DNA from: Protonemura montana
Taxonomy: Eukaryota > Arthropoda > Insecta > Plecoptera > Nemouridae
Assembly: GCA_947568835.1 (NCBI GenBank)
Contig: OX387605.1
Location: 7,196,418 to 7,260,417 of the forward strand
Direction: 5' to 3'
DNA: 64,000 bases
Both the position numbers and the translations under genes were made by a program. Shown here piece by piece: positions 13,301-26,826 of the stretch (positions are counted from its first letter, which is position 1; every line of letters begins with the position of its first letter). Below the pieces are notes generated by a model. That model searched no databases and was not told where the DNA came from. It saw only the letters and a program-made list of their open reading frames with translations.

Positions 13301-16300
13301 GGAGTATTTGTGCGTGGAAAGAAGATTTGCGAAAAATTAATGAGTGTCTTATATCCCACGACACTATACTTAGATGGACATCATCTCAGCGACAGAGACT
13401 CGAGTAGACTTGACACTCTTAACCAAGACTTACAGGTACAGATCCTGGGTAGAGACAGGAGAGAACTCTGCAGCTCTATCATGCTCAAAGAAATGCCGGC
13501 ACGTCTGGTAAACAAATCATCTTAACACAACATCGAGCATCTTATAAATACCGTACCACCACAACTTTTAAAAATAGCAGAATTTACGCTGATTGCCTGT
13601 GGGAGGTAGATTCAACGAGACACAATTATCTCCAGAAATGGAAATGACGCGATAGCTTGTGTGTAGCGGTTGACCCTCGGGCTCGCACAACATGTGAGAG
13701 GTGTTAAAAATCTGATAGCACAAGAGACTGTCGCACATTTAAACAGTGATTACCATTTTAAAATGTTGTCTGACAAAATATCGGTGACATCCATCAATAA
13801 AAAATGTTAATTTCGGACAATCATAAAGAAAGGCGTACACGTTCCACACTTGCAGAGATCCTACGCATACAATGAGCATAATTTCACGTTATGTACATCC
13901 TTTATTTAAATGGCAACGCGCCAGCCCAGTATATTCGCGTACATACATCACATGCCTTTCGTCGGTCTGCTTGTTGTACATCGCTTTGTGCGTCGTTTGA
14001 CTGTGGGCATGAAATTTAGGACATAAACATGGCATCTAGTTTCTAAATGCAGGCGACTTGCGAACATTGAGGCGTAGTTTGTTCATCACTAATTCGGGAA
14101 GCGTGTAATGGATCGCCAGGAGTTTGGCAAACGCAATCGCTTCCAGCATCTGGTGTTTCACCCCATGCATTGCGAGGAGGGTAATTGCCAGTGTTTAGAG
14201 AGGTTAAGTCGTATCGTGAAAATAGAGGAATGATCGACGCATGAATGAACAGGTAAGTGGGCAACACCGGCCCACACCAAAAACGCCCACCCAGTGTTAC
14301 GTGTGTTCCGCCGCCCACAAAAAATATAATAATAATAAAAAAATCGGACACCACATGTGTGGTTAACGATATTTTGTGGTGCGTTAAGCTACATGGTTGG
14401 ACAAACTGACGTTACATTTATGGCAGTTGTTCTAACTTTAAACGATGTGGCAGTTTTCGCATTTTAAGTATTTTTAATTCTAAAAAAGAGTCACCAGAGA
14501 AAACAAGATATTTTTTTGAGGAGCGTCGCTGCAGCAAGGTTATTTTCTAATTGCCAGTAGACCTCAATCCAAGACTCCACAATGTCAAGGTTTCTCAAAT
14601 ATTTGTTTCCTAAGATTTCAGTGTTTGAGATAACATCACACATTGACCAAAAACAATTCTTTCGATCCGCATCTTTTCCACTTGAAAATATTAAAATCCG
14701 AATCTTTTTGACTCTCACTCGCCAGCCTGCAAACGCCACGTCCTCAGTACGCTCTGTACACTATTGAGCAATAAATAATAAGCAATCAATTGATTGTTTC
14801 CCGCTACAGCGAGTGTGCGGCCAGCTGTCAATTTGCATGATTCGTGTCGCGGGTGCACTGAATGGCACAGCTAGTTGATTGATCTGATAGAGTGCATACT
14901 GAGCGATCCTACGTGATGATAAACACTGGACATGCTCGATTAGTGGCCAACCTCCTGCACATGTATCACAATCCACAACGAAACGCGTCGTTTCTCAAGC
15001 ACACCGCTTTCGTGACTTCGTGACCAAGCGCTTGCCAATTGCCTTCGCCATGCCCGCCACTGGTAATGTTACAAGTATCCATTTCAAATCTACAAGGCTT
15101 CCATTCCCAAATATGATCAGAATGATACATTATGTAGAATTGTGACGATAAGGTTCGTTGTGTATGTAATGAGAGAGATTACGAGTTGCGATATCGGTTG
15201 GTTGAGTTAAACATGCTAATTTTTGAGCACGAATAGTTGAAATGAGAAGTTACAGAGTTTTTTTTGCAAACAGCACTCGAAGAGATCCCACCGCTACAAC
15301 AGATGAGGTCATGTTTATGTGTAGAGAATCATTTTGGCAAACACTCAGCTTTGAGCACGCAATACTGCAATTTCAATATTTGACAGACATGACCATGCCT
15401 GACAGTTAAAAAACATTTTTTGAAGAGTTTATCCAAAATGCCATTCCTATTCTAATGAGAATAATTACAGATAGTATTGCAATTAACAGCACTAAAAAAA
15501 TAAGCAAGCCGGCATCTGTTAGTTATCATTTGTGTTCTTTTTTCCACGTATCCAATTAAAGTAATCGACTCAAGTGGCAAACAAGCACTCTGCATTCTTT
15601 GACAGCAGTCCAAGGACGGAAAAATTTGACACTTGACGAAAGTTTCAAAGGTCACTGTTTTAAAAGCCTGCGCGGAAGAAAATTCACGAAAATTCTTCGT
15701 GTCTTATTTGAGTACAGTCAAAGCATTTAGCAATGCGAAGCTTTATCCAAAACGATTAATATGTACCTTCACGAGTGGACGAACCAAAAGGGATCCAAAA
15801 ATAATTTGCTTATCTCAACCATCAAGAATTCCAATGCCTTGATGTGCTCATATTCTTAATTTCTGACAGTCAAGTCATCCGCTTCGACCATTAATTTTCT
15901 CAGCTAGAAGCCTCAAGTGGCATGGCCTTAATGAAACGTCTTACACTATTATCGCACATCGCAGAGAGCCGGTGTTCAAGTTGTCCAGAGAGTTTTTCTC
16001 TACATCTCGGCGCATTCCTTTCCGCTTGCACTCGACGTCATCTGCAGCCAAGAGGACTCGTGCTACTGCTGTTGAGTGTTGCTGCACTCCGGCTGGCTGG
16101 ACCAGTTTACTGAATCATCGCCAGCGTGACAAACCGACTGCAATGCACCGGCTGTGTGCAGCCAATGCGTTTGTGAAATTCACGCAGAAATAATTGGGAA
16201 TCTTGGCTATTGCAACGAGCTAAATATGCTTTTTTTTAAAGGTTGGTGAATAAAATGAAAAAAATTAGAACTTTTAGAAGTTTCGAGTTTTGCCAGAAGG

Positions 16301-19300
16301 AAAATGATCCTAAATGGGACTCCAGACTCCGCAGGAGATAACCAAGTACCAACGCACTAGGCATCAACTAGAAATAACACCATGTCTATTGGCTGGTATG
16401 GACTAGCAAAGTCTGTTCGAAGTCTGCAAGGCTCTAAACGTAGCGTGGGAGGCGAGGCAACCAATTATTACCGGTGGTAGATGTTATCCCCGAGCCATTC
16501 CAGCGTATTTATACCTATTTCATAATTTACTGGTGGCAATATATAAGAGAAAAGTAGGAGATAACCGGATTGGTAACCGGCAGTGGCAATTAGAATCTCA
16601 AACAAATTACCATGCAATTTGGTTGCCATTTAAACATAAAAAAGCGAATTGAATGATGAAAACCTGCACTTTGCAAACAACCCATAAGTATGCTCTCTCG
16701 GTGCGCTTACAGATGGATTTCATACGGTGTAATTGAAAGTAATACGCTGGGAAATTGTTTGCCAGCGTGCAGAGGAATTCGTTTCAATTCAAAACAGGTA
16801 GGCAGGCGACAAGAGTTTTTGACCGCAGAAATGAAATCCGTTCTTTTCTGCTCGAGGAATCACCTTACCACCTAGGGTCCAAGTAACATGAGGATGATTC
16901 TGTGTATTGGGTGGTGCAGCAAACTCGTTTCAACGACATTCAAAACGTACGGCGCCTTGGCACAGATTTTTAAATCCAATTGTCTGACCAACCAGCTCCA
17001 AAGAATAACACAACAGATAATTTAATGCCTGTAATCGTCCGGAAGACACGATAAAAAAATTGACTAGTCATGTTTGAGTAGAGTTACATGAACTGATGAT
17101 TAACACCACTCATTACAATGGAATAAAAACGTCTGCCTGAAAAGTAAGTCAGCGTTTCGGGGAAAAGGTGAATCGTGCTCGCGCTCGTCATGACCAGACC
17201 GACGCTGCGTTTTTCCCGGGGCATATAATACGCCGATCAACAATGCAAATATGCACATGAGATCATGCGACGCCATTGTGACGTAGGACCGCCACGAGAG
17301 TCAATATTACCATCCTATTCATAGTGCCTAGCTATGGTGCCGATTCTATGCCACCTCGCGTGAGCTGTGCTAAGAGCTCGCAGGCGTACACAGGGAATTC
17401 AAATCAAAGATTCATGCAACGCCAATTTATGAATACAACAGAAGACAATAATCATGGGAATCATAATGCCAATAGTATTGTAACAAAATATGACCTCAAT
17501 TTTTATTTTTTCTGACACCTAAACTGATACCTGATACCCATTGCTTGCCTGTTGCTCTGGACATCCCATAACTTCCACAAACACGGAGTCAGGGCGTTCA
17601 TACGAGAAACGCGTGAATTTGCCAAAGGGATTGTCACTGTTCAAAAAGCCCTTCAAGTGCCATACAGATACTGTCTCGGTCTATATGGTTATCCTGTGTG
17701 CACTTCTCGTCTGAACGCATTCTCTTTTTTACAAGAGGATGGGCGTCTTTGGTCTCCCTTTCTCCAGCGCTCCAAGGATCGGTTTCTTTGCCGTAGTAAT
17801 TTCCATGTCAGCCTCCCACTCACTCCCTTCACAGAGTATCAATTCCTCCATCTGTCAGCTACAAAGCCGCCCCCTGTCTCGATGATACGGTCTCTTCTAC
17901 CAATCAATTCAAGTGCGATACTTAAACAGATTCATGCACCACATTTTCGTCGCTGCTTTCGAATGTGCGAAATGTGCGAATGTGCATTGTGACTTGCCTC
18001 CCCTTTTCGGTGTTCCTGATGACAAACCTGGGACAGCCATCACCTTACACCCAAAATTTGTAAGCAAACCCGTTTCACAAACCATTTTCTTTGTAAACCA
18101 TAATCGTAGTAGAACAAACGCAAGACATTTATAATTGGCAGACCCACTTTACGTGCATTTCCATCATTTAGGGAAGCTATTTCGGGGTTCTTTACAAGAT
18201 CTAGCAATTACAATCCCATTCAAAGACACACGAAAGCAAAGAATTTGTCTCATTCTGATGCCCTGCCTGGGTATGTAAAGACGTCTTTGTCTGTTCAGGA
18301 CGCTCCCTTTTTGTGCACTTCCCGGGGACTTCCGCCTGCTGGCTCCTTCAACCGTGCGTTCGTCTCGACTCCTGGGCGAGCCGAATCTCTCCCTTATCGG
18401 CGGCATCTTGCTCGAGTCGCGTTGCCAGCACGAGCTCCATTATTATTTTCAGTTTATAAAGCGATTCCAACTCCTTTTCACGAGACGGCAATTTCCTCTA
18501 AGTGGATGCATCGTTTATCTTGTCACTTTTTTATGATTGGTTGTGTGAAAAATGTGTTTGAAGCGCTAAAATCGATCGTGGTGTTGTCAAAAACTCGGCG
18601 GTGAAAATGCGCTTAGGAAATGAGATATCGTTTGCGTGCCTGTTTTGTTTGAAGTCAAGGTAGTAATTTTGTCACTCCTTAACATTGTCACAACAGGCAG
18701 GGAGGGATAAAAGCATACAAAAGCGAACGCAAGTTTTCCAAGTCGAAAGAAACAGCCGCGGTACAAATGACATATGTTTGAAACCACAAAAAAAAAAATC
18801 ATCCCCAATTGGATCTTGTCTGGCAAGGACCCCAACGGTCGGGCGCCGACAAAACTTGTCGAGATATTATTAACTCTCTTTTGTCGCATGCAGGATTGCA
18901 TTAAAATAATACAAATTTCCACGCACACGAATCCACCACGCACGTTATCTTTGTGGTTCGCATGCCACATTACGCTCGAGAATAATTAACCACATGTCAA
19001 AGGCCGATCTCGCTAGCTTGAAAATGATTTAACACGCAAAATAAATCAGCAGTGCCATCACAATGGCACGTCTAATTTGTTTGCTGACATCATGCCAGGT
19101 CATTTCATTTGTAAAAAAAAAACACACATTTTCATTGACCCCAGCCTTACGACACGACAGCAAAACACTCTCCATTGTGTTCGGGCACTTGAAAGACCTG
19201 CACGGGGTGATAAAATCACACAAATACCGTAGCAGCACCGGAGGCAAACCTACCCCAACGGAACCCTTATAAATCGCATTTATAGGACTACATTGTTATG

Positions 19301-19599
19301 CATTTAGCGTGAGGTATAGTCCGCTTACGTTCAGAGGCGGCCCTAGCTGCAACATGGATGCTATAATTGCAAAAGTAGTACATGCATTGCAAGAACTAAA
19401 CTGCTTAGTATGTTACTTCAGGGCAGCGTACCTTCATGACCAACTGAAAACCATTATTATATTTCAGCATGCACCAACATCTTGGTACAGTGCCAATTGC
19501 TTGCCAAATTGCAATTATAATTGCAAGCACCTTTTTTCATAAAAACATGGCAATGAAAATCTGAAATGAATCACTGTATGCATTTGCAGAGCATTGGAC

Positions 19600-19915
19600 G
19601 GTACGCCAATGATGCAGGCTCAGAGCGGAGGTGCTGGCAACGACGCCTTCGTGGCAGTCCATTAGAGTCGGGCCATGGGCAGACCAGGGGCAGACAGCCG
19701 CCGGTACCTCGTCTTGGACTGCCCTGACAAGCCGAGAGCATCCAAGGACGAAGAAGGCCGCTCTATTAGGACTTCTCGGGCAATCCTGTCTACGGCTAGC
19801 TCCATGGCAGCGTGCACAGGTGTACGCTACTCCCGGCCTGCCAGTCAGCACACGAGGAAGAGGCTGCTGTTGTACGAGACGCGTACCGAACAGCGAAATG
19901 ACCCGTACACACAAA
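19600..19915. other. GC-rich block with long overlapping frames on both strands, unidentified
   Basis: About 300 bases of GC-rich sequence between AT-rich flanks. Open frames of 140 and 82 codons on the plus strand and 127 codons on the minus strand overlap here. None shows a motif I recognise. It could be a decayed transposon coding fragment, a non-coding RNA exon or a regulatory island. The sharp composition boundary is the only direct evidence that it is something distinct. Confidence 0.3.
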
Positions 19916-22900
19916 AGCAATGAGCTGATAATTGCGAGAGATCGCGTCTTGGAGATGCTAATAAAGTTGGTGTCGATGGTCGTTCACGATGCCTTTTATG
20001 GAAAAGTATTGCCTCCTGCGCTGACAGTCGAAATGCCGGTAGACATTATATAGGTAAAGAGTGACGTGACTTTATTACAATTTAATTGAGGTCATTGCTT
20101 TTCATACTTGACTCAGGTTGCTGCTATAGGCAATTGACCTCACTTTCATTGATCAACGGTGTGAGGGTGAACGGAGTGTGGATATTAACGAATTAGTTGG
20201 CCCTATTACTGTAGCAATGCATACACAAAGGTAAAACTAATCAAGTGTAATGATGATACTTTCTGAAATTAAGCACAACATACGAGTCACTTTTCGTGTG
20301 TAAATCTCTAGGAAACTTTCCCGCCAGTTTATGTCAGACCACGCTCATTGATAAATGGGAAGCCATGAATGAAGGGATGGGAAAATACTATGCTCTATTT
20401 TACTATACATACATTGTTTTACAATCTCGTTTTACATTACATCTTGTTTGTTTACAATCATTCTTGGGTTTCTATGACAGTTTCATTCAAAATGAGGGAA
20501 TATTGTAGAAATGGACATCTGAGGAGCCAACATGAGTGACCCTGAAGAAGAACCCCAAGAATTCTACGCGATAAGAATGTTTTCTTATCTCAATTGACTG
20601 TAATAACAATATGAGCACAAATAAGATGACATAGCTTATCACTCAGCCAATCGAGCCGAAGCTACTATTAATCTGACAGTGATCGTAAATAATGATCAAA
20701 GATCCGTGAAATTAATTTGTATTTTGATTGACTTGGAATTCGTTACCATTTACATTTAGTACTGTTAATAGGAAGGAGCATTATTAGCAAGCCATAGCGC
20801 CTAGGCATCCTAATTGAGCACCTTCTCTCGCAGCCAGCATGATAGTTTCATTTGGGTGAAGGTAGATCGGTCGACACTGAAAGAATACGGGGAATACGTC
20901 TCTTCCTCTAGCAAAGTCGCAGCTCATTTCCAAAGCACGTTCGCAGAGTGCAAACAGAGGATATCTAAGACGATGATGACCATGAGAGCTGGCTTTCTGT
21001 GCAGAGTGGTCACTCGCAGCTCGGACTGTCTTCCAAGAAACAATACCGGAGGAATGTGACCCACAGCTTCTACATTGGTGACCGACGGACACACTGTACC
21101 TGGTACTTTAGCTCGGGCGGTCGACACCGTTGCACTGAGATGCAGTTACTTGCATTACATCCCGACTGCTGATATGGGGAAATAGCGGTAGTCGTACCAT
21201 CTGCTAAACTGTGTTTCAGGGTATGGCTTCTATGGCGAGAGCAACGCATTCGTGACACAATAAAGAAACGGTCAAGCAGTGAAGTTTTTTTTCCCGCATT
21301 TCTGTTATTTCGACCGCCCAAAACGGGTGCCCTGCTCGAAGAGAACGTTTGTGAACAATGCCAACTAATTGGGTGGATATTACGTCAGTTACCCTACCGT
21401 AGTAGGTACCTTCCTTTACATAAAGAAATATGGTCACTTGATGGCAATCTGTGAAAAGATTTATTTTCAAAACGATTTCAAAACAGCTACGGTATTTATT
21501 TTTGCGCTACCGGGACGCCTCGTAAGGAAGTAAAGAAAGCCCTTTTTCACAGCAGGACAAATGTAAAGATGCCCTTAAAATTATAAACCAGCAGATTGGG
21601 TGCATTCAAGCAGAAAAAGAAATCTAATCCTGTAAATCCTAAAGTGCGACAACACCTTGGCAGAAAACTACCCTCCCTTATGTACCGTCTCCAACTTCCA
21701 TGGTCGCAACAAACTTTCCACAGTATTTGTTGGCCCTTTATTTATTAAATAAAGCCAAAAAACAATAAAACACTACAATTTGTGTCAAGACTTGGGATGT
21801 AAGTAGCTAACAAAATCATCCTGCCACGTCGCAGCTGGATAGTGTGAACGAAGTTGCCGTTTTACCCAACAGCTAACAGTCGGCGCCAAAAGAATTGGAA
21901 GGGTCTTTCAACCATGGCCAGCTGAGAGAAGAATCAACAAATTGATCTCTCCAGGATTATACGGCTTGCATACATGATCGTACATCAATCACCACAATCT
22001 GACAGTTGTTCAGATGTGCATAGTAATGATCCCTTTTATTCCCCATATGACAGCCGCCTTCATAGCACTCGATAAAAAGAAAATCTTGAAAAAGAAGCCG
22101 ACCTATCCGCAGGAAAAGTTCGCTGCTATTTTTGAAGGACAGTCTCGCGGGGTGACACCAAGTTTTGCACAGACCGGATGTTTACCTTGGCCGTCTCTGG
22201 CGACAGCATGCGACATCGGAAGTGTCAGCACTCAGCACGACCACACCTTGAGCCGCGCTCCCACACGAGATAAAGAGCGCGGTCATCGAGATTGAATTTG
22301 ACATGAGTCGGAGGAAAGAAACGAGAAACCAGTGCAAACGTCCAATTGATTAGTTTTGCAATTAAAACGTATGATAGTGATCGTAAAAACATACGCCGAC
22401 TATCGTGAAAATATCCAGTCTTTATCTATACAAGCAGCTATGTGCAAGACAATTCGGAGTAGATCGTCTTAAAATAAATCAGTATCTGATTATTTTCTGC
22501 ATTTCGCGTAACTGGATTTTCTCTATACGATGACATCTCTTGTCAAGTGCACAAGGGATTGGCATCCTGCAATTTGCACAATCTTCCCCTAAGCATAGAA
22601 CGTTTTCCATCCTGTAAATTTTGATCAAAGTCCAAGAAAATATAAAGGCCCGCCCACATGATTAACGGGCCGACAACGATAATGCGTACATTTTATACGA
22701 CACGCGGCATAACCATAAAGAAAATTACTAAACATCACTCATATGGCTTCACGTAGTGGCATGCACCTATACAGCATTTTAAGCTCGACTAGGTGTCCAA
22801 GTCGCACCTCTTGCATACGATAACTCCATTGTGTGTTAAAGCATCGCACCTTAATCAGATGATTTATGCAGACTGATATATGTATGTATCGCATAAGAAG

Positions 22901-24868
22901 CATGACCGGCTTTGCTCGATCCAATGTTTTGGTGATACTAGCTACCACCTACCATGCTGTTGCCATCAATGTTACTGGCGCTACCGGTACACGTGAGATA
23001 CACCCAAGTCGTGATCTTTGCTTGTTTGCCCTCCAAAGAAACTGCGCGAAATATATCCGTTTTTCTGTGAGTTTCCCATTTTCTTCCGAGCTCGCTAGGC
23101 TTACTCGAGTTACCAAAGTCAAAATTGCCTTTTAGTTTTATTGTTAATGAAGCAGATGGAGGTAATAAATAAGAAACATTATTCAGACTCAAATGATACG
23201 TACTGGCTGAATATACCACCTAGAAATCGCATTTCATTTCAGCAAATAGTGAAAGGGAACTTGTTAACTGACTCTAAAATAAAATGGGATGATTTGTTAA
23301 AGATTAAGATTAACATTGTAGTAGAAATTGTGTCCAAGTTGAACAGTTTCAATCGTTTCAATCGTGCCCGGCAAATAGTCACAATCCATCTGGCAATCAT
23401 GCTAACACAACATGCACTTTATAACGAAAGTCAGTCAACTCGATGCCCTAAATCTGAACTAAAATATACAAATATATATGGATGTTGTATAATTTTAGAA
23501 GGCGCATTTCCATCCTGGGCGCTAGTGTCGAACTACGGTCTAAAAATAGACAGTTGCAGATGCAACATAAATATATATATAGCTGCATCACGCTCTTTCC
23601 AACGCTTCACATCAGTCAACAGAGCAAGGTATTCTTTATTGAACCGAACCCGAAAAAACATTATTGTCACGTGTATATTCTCATTTCATTTCTCACATAT
23701 GCCAGAGCACCCACACTATTTACACAAATAGGAAAATTCGAAAAATCCGCCCTAAAACATTAAAAAACCACAGCTCTGTGTAAAGGACCCAGAATAAAAA
23801 CAATTAACGGAGTTGCGCACGTGTCCCTTTTAATATTTACGACGAGTGTTAAGCTCGACTCGCACGTGTTAATATGAGAGTCTAGTAAATTGTAATAAAC
23901 ATGCTCTGGGAAAGGCTGGCGCGGTTGGAAATAATAAATAAGTTCCCTCCTTGCCAGCGGAGGTGCGTGAACACCACCTTAAATTAGACGCAGACGTCTG
24001 AAGAGCACTTTAAAAAAAAAAAAGGAGCACCGACTAGCGGCGACCCAAATATCACTCCTGTCCATTTTCACGCGGCATTCAGAAATCACAGCTAACGCCT
24101 CCGCACACATGGCAAGGCACGGTAAAGGGGGTCGCGGCCGTCAGGTCTACTAGCCTTCGTGGAAACATCTTTCAGTGACATTTGCACCGATAGGTACGGA
24201 ACGAAAATGATCCCAGGCTAGGAAACTAAAACTCTTCCGAGTCCAATTTGTGCGGGCAAGATATTAGATATTTGTTTTTACAAATGGGGAAAAACCACGA
24301 ACGCTTTTCAGTACCGCGCAATGACATAATTATGACCTTTAATCAGCATAAGGCAACAAAATGTCGACCTTGAACAGTGCAGGCTTGATTTAGAGTTTAG
24401 CTGGATAACAATATCTTAGCATGATAGCAAACTAAAATAAATAGCAACAGATGCTAATGTCATGCTGCCGCCTTTTACGACCGGTGAGCAATGTTGCCAC
24501 ATAGGGCGTCAAATTATCCTGAGTTGGAAGTAGAAAATTGGTGCCTCAAGTTAGGTCGTGTGAGACATGGTATGAACTCATATTCCTAAAAATGAATGTG
24601 TTTACAAGGTTTCACACACACACTGGGAGTCGCTGACACTGACAAGCCATAAATGTACGTGGCAAACAAGATAGTTTCTTGCTGCTAGTCTCAAAGTTTT
24701 ATTTAACCTTAGCACCTATTGGGTGCGCTGTTATGTCACGGGGCAGGTGATAAGAATTATACGGGAAATTGGCAACATAACATGTGACTGTTAGCCTTAT
24801 CTCATACTTCCGTTGTTATTCGATATAAGGTCGAGTGTATTTTGGCGGAAAATGGCACGACGACTTAC

Positions 24869-25007
24869 CTAAATCTTCGACAAGTTTCAGCATGACTCCA
24901 CCGATGTGCAAATCCCCTTTGACACGAAGAGTCCTCTCCACTTGTAGATCGGTGACATACACACGTAAATTCCACGACCCGTCCACCAAGTACCCATCGG
25001 CCATCAT
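24869..25007 (-). CDS. Fit: Kindlin (fermitin family) first coding exon
   Basis: Kindlins bind integrin beta-subunit tails with talin and activate integrins at focal adhesions and muscle attachment sites. This exon encodes about 46 residues starting [20 protein letters not shown] and containing [20 protein letters not shown]. That is the kindlin F0 subdomain signature: a W-x-L-x-V-x-VTD strand followed by TLRV-x-G-(D/E)-(L/V)-H-(I/V)-GGVMLKLVE, seen in vertebrate FERMT1-3 and insect Fermitins. Two ATG codons open the exon and I use the first. The exon ends in phase 1 after a single G, followed by the donor GTAAGT. The remaining exons (rest of FERM, PH) are not visible and must lie beyond the left edge. 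The gene is head-to-head with IBA57, with 588 bp between start codons. The family call is strong; the fly-style symbol is by analogy. Confidence 0.88.
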
Positions 25008-25595
25008 CTTGAAAGATTGTTAAATGTCACTAGTTATTCGCGAAAAAATTCCAAAACCCCGAGCCTAAACTTATTAAATCGAAATAGACGTATGTATCAT
25101 TTTCACTTCAAACATGTGAGGTGTTGTTGTGCTAAAAACTTTTGAGCGCTCGAAAAGGGCACGTGCAGTGCGCAACGTTTCACAACCACTACACGTGGAA
25201 GCCGAACTATCACTGCCGGGCAAGATCGCCGATCACAACATTGCCATGCGGCATGCATACCGCGCAGGGGCTTTTTCACTGCCATCTAGTGGTGATTCAA
25301 AAAGGTCGGCTCTAGGAAATAGCAAGGCGGTGCATTCGTACTCGCTCAGCTCAACTGTCAGACGCTGAAAACAGAAACAAATTCTGTGTCAGAAGAGTGC
25401 ACAACGTTTTATATTTATTTTGTGAGTCACCTAAGTATTACCAAATTTTACCTTACAAATCCTATTTACAACCATTTTAGTGACATTATCGCTTGATGTG
25501 CCGCGGAGAACGACGATTGCTTCCTAACCTATATCTTTCTGTCATCCAGGCCCATGGGATATTTCCTCTGATTTCTGATCTCCTTTTCAACAAAG
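25008..25595. promoter_or_regulatory. Putative bidirectional promoter between kindlin and IBA57
   Basis: The 588 bp between the two divergent start codons must carry both 5' UTRs and their promoters, unless one gene has an upstream non-coding exon. No TATA box is obvious next to either start. There is a pyrimidine-rich CAG at about 25,539-25,551 (tttctgtcatccag) that could be a splice acceptor for a 5' UTR intron of IBA57. Transcription start sites cannot be fixed from sequence. Confidence 0.45.
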
Positions 25596-26717
25596 ATGTT
25601 GAGACGACTTTTAAAAGGTAGCCGTCTCGTTCAAAGATATCACTCTAAGAACTTTGGTACTAGCCCCCAATCTTTCCTTGCGATATCGTTATTGAAGACA
25701 CGAAGCATCCTGAAGGTGTCTGGCGAAGATGGTTTCAACTTCATGCAAGGGTTGATTACAAATGACATGCGTCACATTGAAGATGGAGCGTGTAGTATGT
25801 ACACAATGTTTCTTAATACAAAGGGACGAGTGATGTACGATGCTATCATATATGGAAGAAAAGAGGATAATTCATTCCTCGTAGAATGTGATCTATCAGC
25901 ATTGCCTGCCTTACAGAAACACCTTTCACTCTACCGAGTTCGAAGGAAGATAAAGATTGACAACCTTGATGGAGATATAAATGTGTGGGTCTTATTCAAT
26001 CCCAAAGTAGAAGTGCCAGAAGTCTCACCATTTATAGCCAAGAAAAAAATTCCTGGGGAATTAGTCACCTGCAGCGTCGTTGATGAAAATGAAACCTTTG
26101 CAGGAGATTTAAGTGAACCTGAGCCTGTCTTCAAAAGTGAACATAATCTAATAGTGTGTCGTGATCCCCGTCTTGCGGCTTTAGGCTTTCGAATTCTGGC
26201 TCCTAAGAGCATCAAAATGGATCAAATTGCAACTCGAGAAGCTGGAGCATCAGGCTCGACTGATGAATCAATTTACAGACTTACTCGATACAGACTCGGA
26301 GTCGGAGAAGGCGTTGAAGATCTGCCTCCTGGAAAAACTTTTCCCTTAGAAGCTAACTGTGACTATTTGCATGGAGTCAGTTTCCACAAAGGTTGTTACA
26401 TCGGTCAAGAGCTCACTGCCAGGACCCATCACACAGGTGTTATACGAAAGCGACTAATGCCACTAGACTTTCAATCCGTTCCGACTGCCTCATTCACACC
26501 TGACATAGAAATTGAAGCTGAAAAAAAATCTTCTCGTTCTCTAGGAAAGCTTAGAGGCTTGGAACAAAATTCGGGACTTGCTTTGTTACGAATTGCCGAG
26601 GCATTGGATGCGAAAGAAATGAAGGTATTGGGTGGCACTTGCCAGACAAGAAGGCCGTTTTGGTGGCCACAAGAGGCACCTAAAGAAAGAATCTCCGTTA
26701 TGAAGGAATCTGGTTAG
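25596..26717 (+). CDS. IBA57: IBA57, mitochondrial iron-sulfur cluster assembly factor
   Basis: IBA57 (CAF17/YgfZ family) works with ISCA1/ISCA2 in mitochondria to mature [4Fe-4S] proteins such as aconitase and lipoyl synthase. The 373-residue frame starts at an ATG, is complete and has no intron. The family signature KGCYIGQE is at residues 265-272, followed by LTARTHHTGVIRKRL. The conserved cysteine of the YgfZ/IBA57 motif is therefore present. The N-terminal GcvT-like fold includes GEDGFNFMQGLITNDM (about residues 43-58) and a segment resembling NTKGR-x-MYD. The first 16 residues are basic and hydroxylated without acidic residues (MLRRLLKGSRLVQRYH), consistent with a mitochondrial presequence. 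Human IBA57 is 356 residues, so the length fits. It lies between kindlin (divergent) and CDPF1 (same strand, 275 bp downstream). The lack of introns could mean ancestral intron loss. Confidence 0.95.
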   Translation: MLRRLLKGSRLVQRYHSKNFGTSPQSFLAISLLKTRSILKVSGEDGFNFMQGLITNDMRHIEDGACSMYTMFLNTKGRVMYDAIIYGRKEDNSFLVECDLSALPALQKHLSLYRVRRKIKIDNLDGDINVWVLFNPKVEVPEVSPFIAKKKIPGELVTCSVVDENETFAGDLSEPEPVFKSEHNLIVCRDPRLAALGFRILAPKSIKMDQIATREAGASGSTDESIYRLTRYRLGVGEGVEDLPPGKTFPLEANCDYLHGVSFHKGCYIGQELTARTHHTGVIRKRLMPLDFQSVPTASFTPDIEIEAEKKSSRSLGKLRGLEQNSGLALLRIAEALDAKEMKVLGGTCQTRRPFWWPQEAPKERISVMKESG

Positions 26718-26820
26718 CATATTTTTTTGGTTTCTTTTAGATAGTTTCAGCTTGTATAGAGACTTGTTTCATTTTCTTCGATGGTGTTGTGAGAATGTAT
26801 CTGTCTACGGAGACTCGTTT

Positions 26821-26826
26821 AATAAA
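26821..26826 (+). promoter_or_regulatory. IBA57 polyadenylation signal candidate
   Basis: AATAAA, 104 bp after the IBA57 stop codon. A second AATAAA is at 26,875-26,880. Both lie before the CDPF1 start, so the IBA57 transcript could end without entering CDPF1. Confidence 0.6.

Larger units (their letters stand above)
1..24868 (-). other. Probable first intron of the kindlin gene; no recognisable exon
   Basis: About 24.9 kb without a coding region I can support. The first coding exon of a minus-strand kindlin gene ends with a clear GTAAGT donor at 24,863-24,868, so this stretch should be intron unless the second exon lies within it. The next kindlin exon normally carries an Asp-Trp-Ser-Asp-His-Ala-Leu-Trp-Trp motif. 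I looked by eye for the tandem Trp codons (CCACCA on the + strand) and found no match in that context, so the intron seems to run off the left edge. The open frames here have unremarkable composition and overlap on several frames and strands. Short CpG-rich patches, microsatellites and hairpins are listed separately. No tRNA or rRNA was recognised. Confidence 0.6.

Noticed and set aside
17552..17992. 146-codon plus-strand open frame
   Set aside because: No family signature, overlapped by another frame, composition typical of translated non-coding DNA.
18930..18945. Tandem Trp codons on the minus strand as a possible kindlin exon 2
   Set aside because: The flanking codons do not encode Asp-Trp-Ser-Asp-His and there is no fitting splice pair.
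23141..23731. 196-codon plus-strand open frame
   Set aside because: AT-rich with no recognisable domain, unusually high Asn/Ile/Lys, and located inside the kindlin intron. It overlaps other frames and looks like chance.
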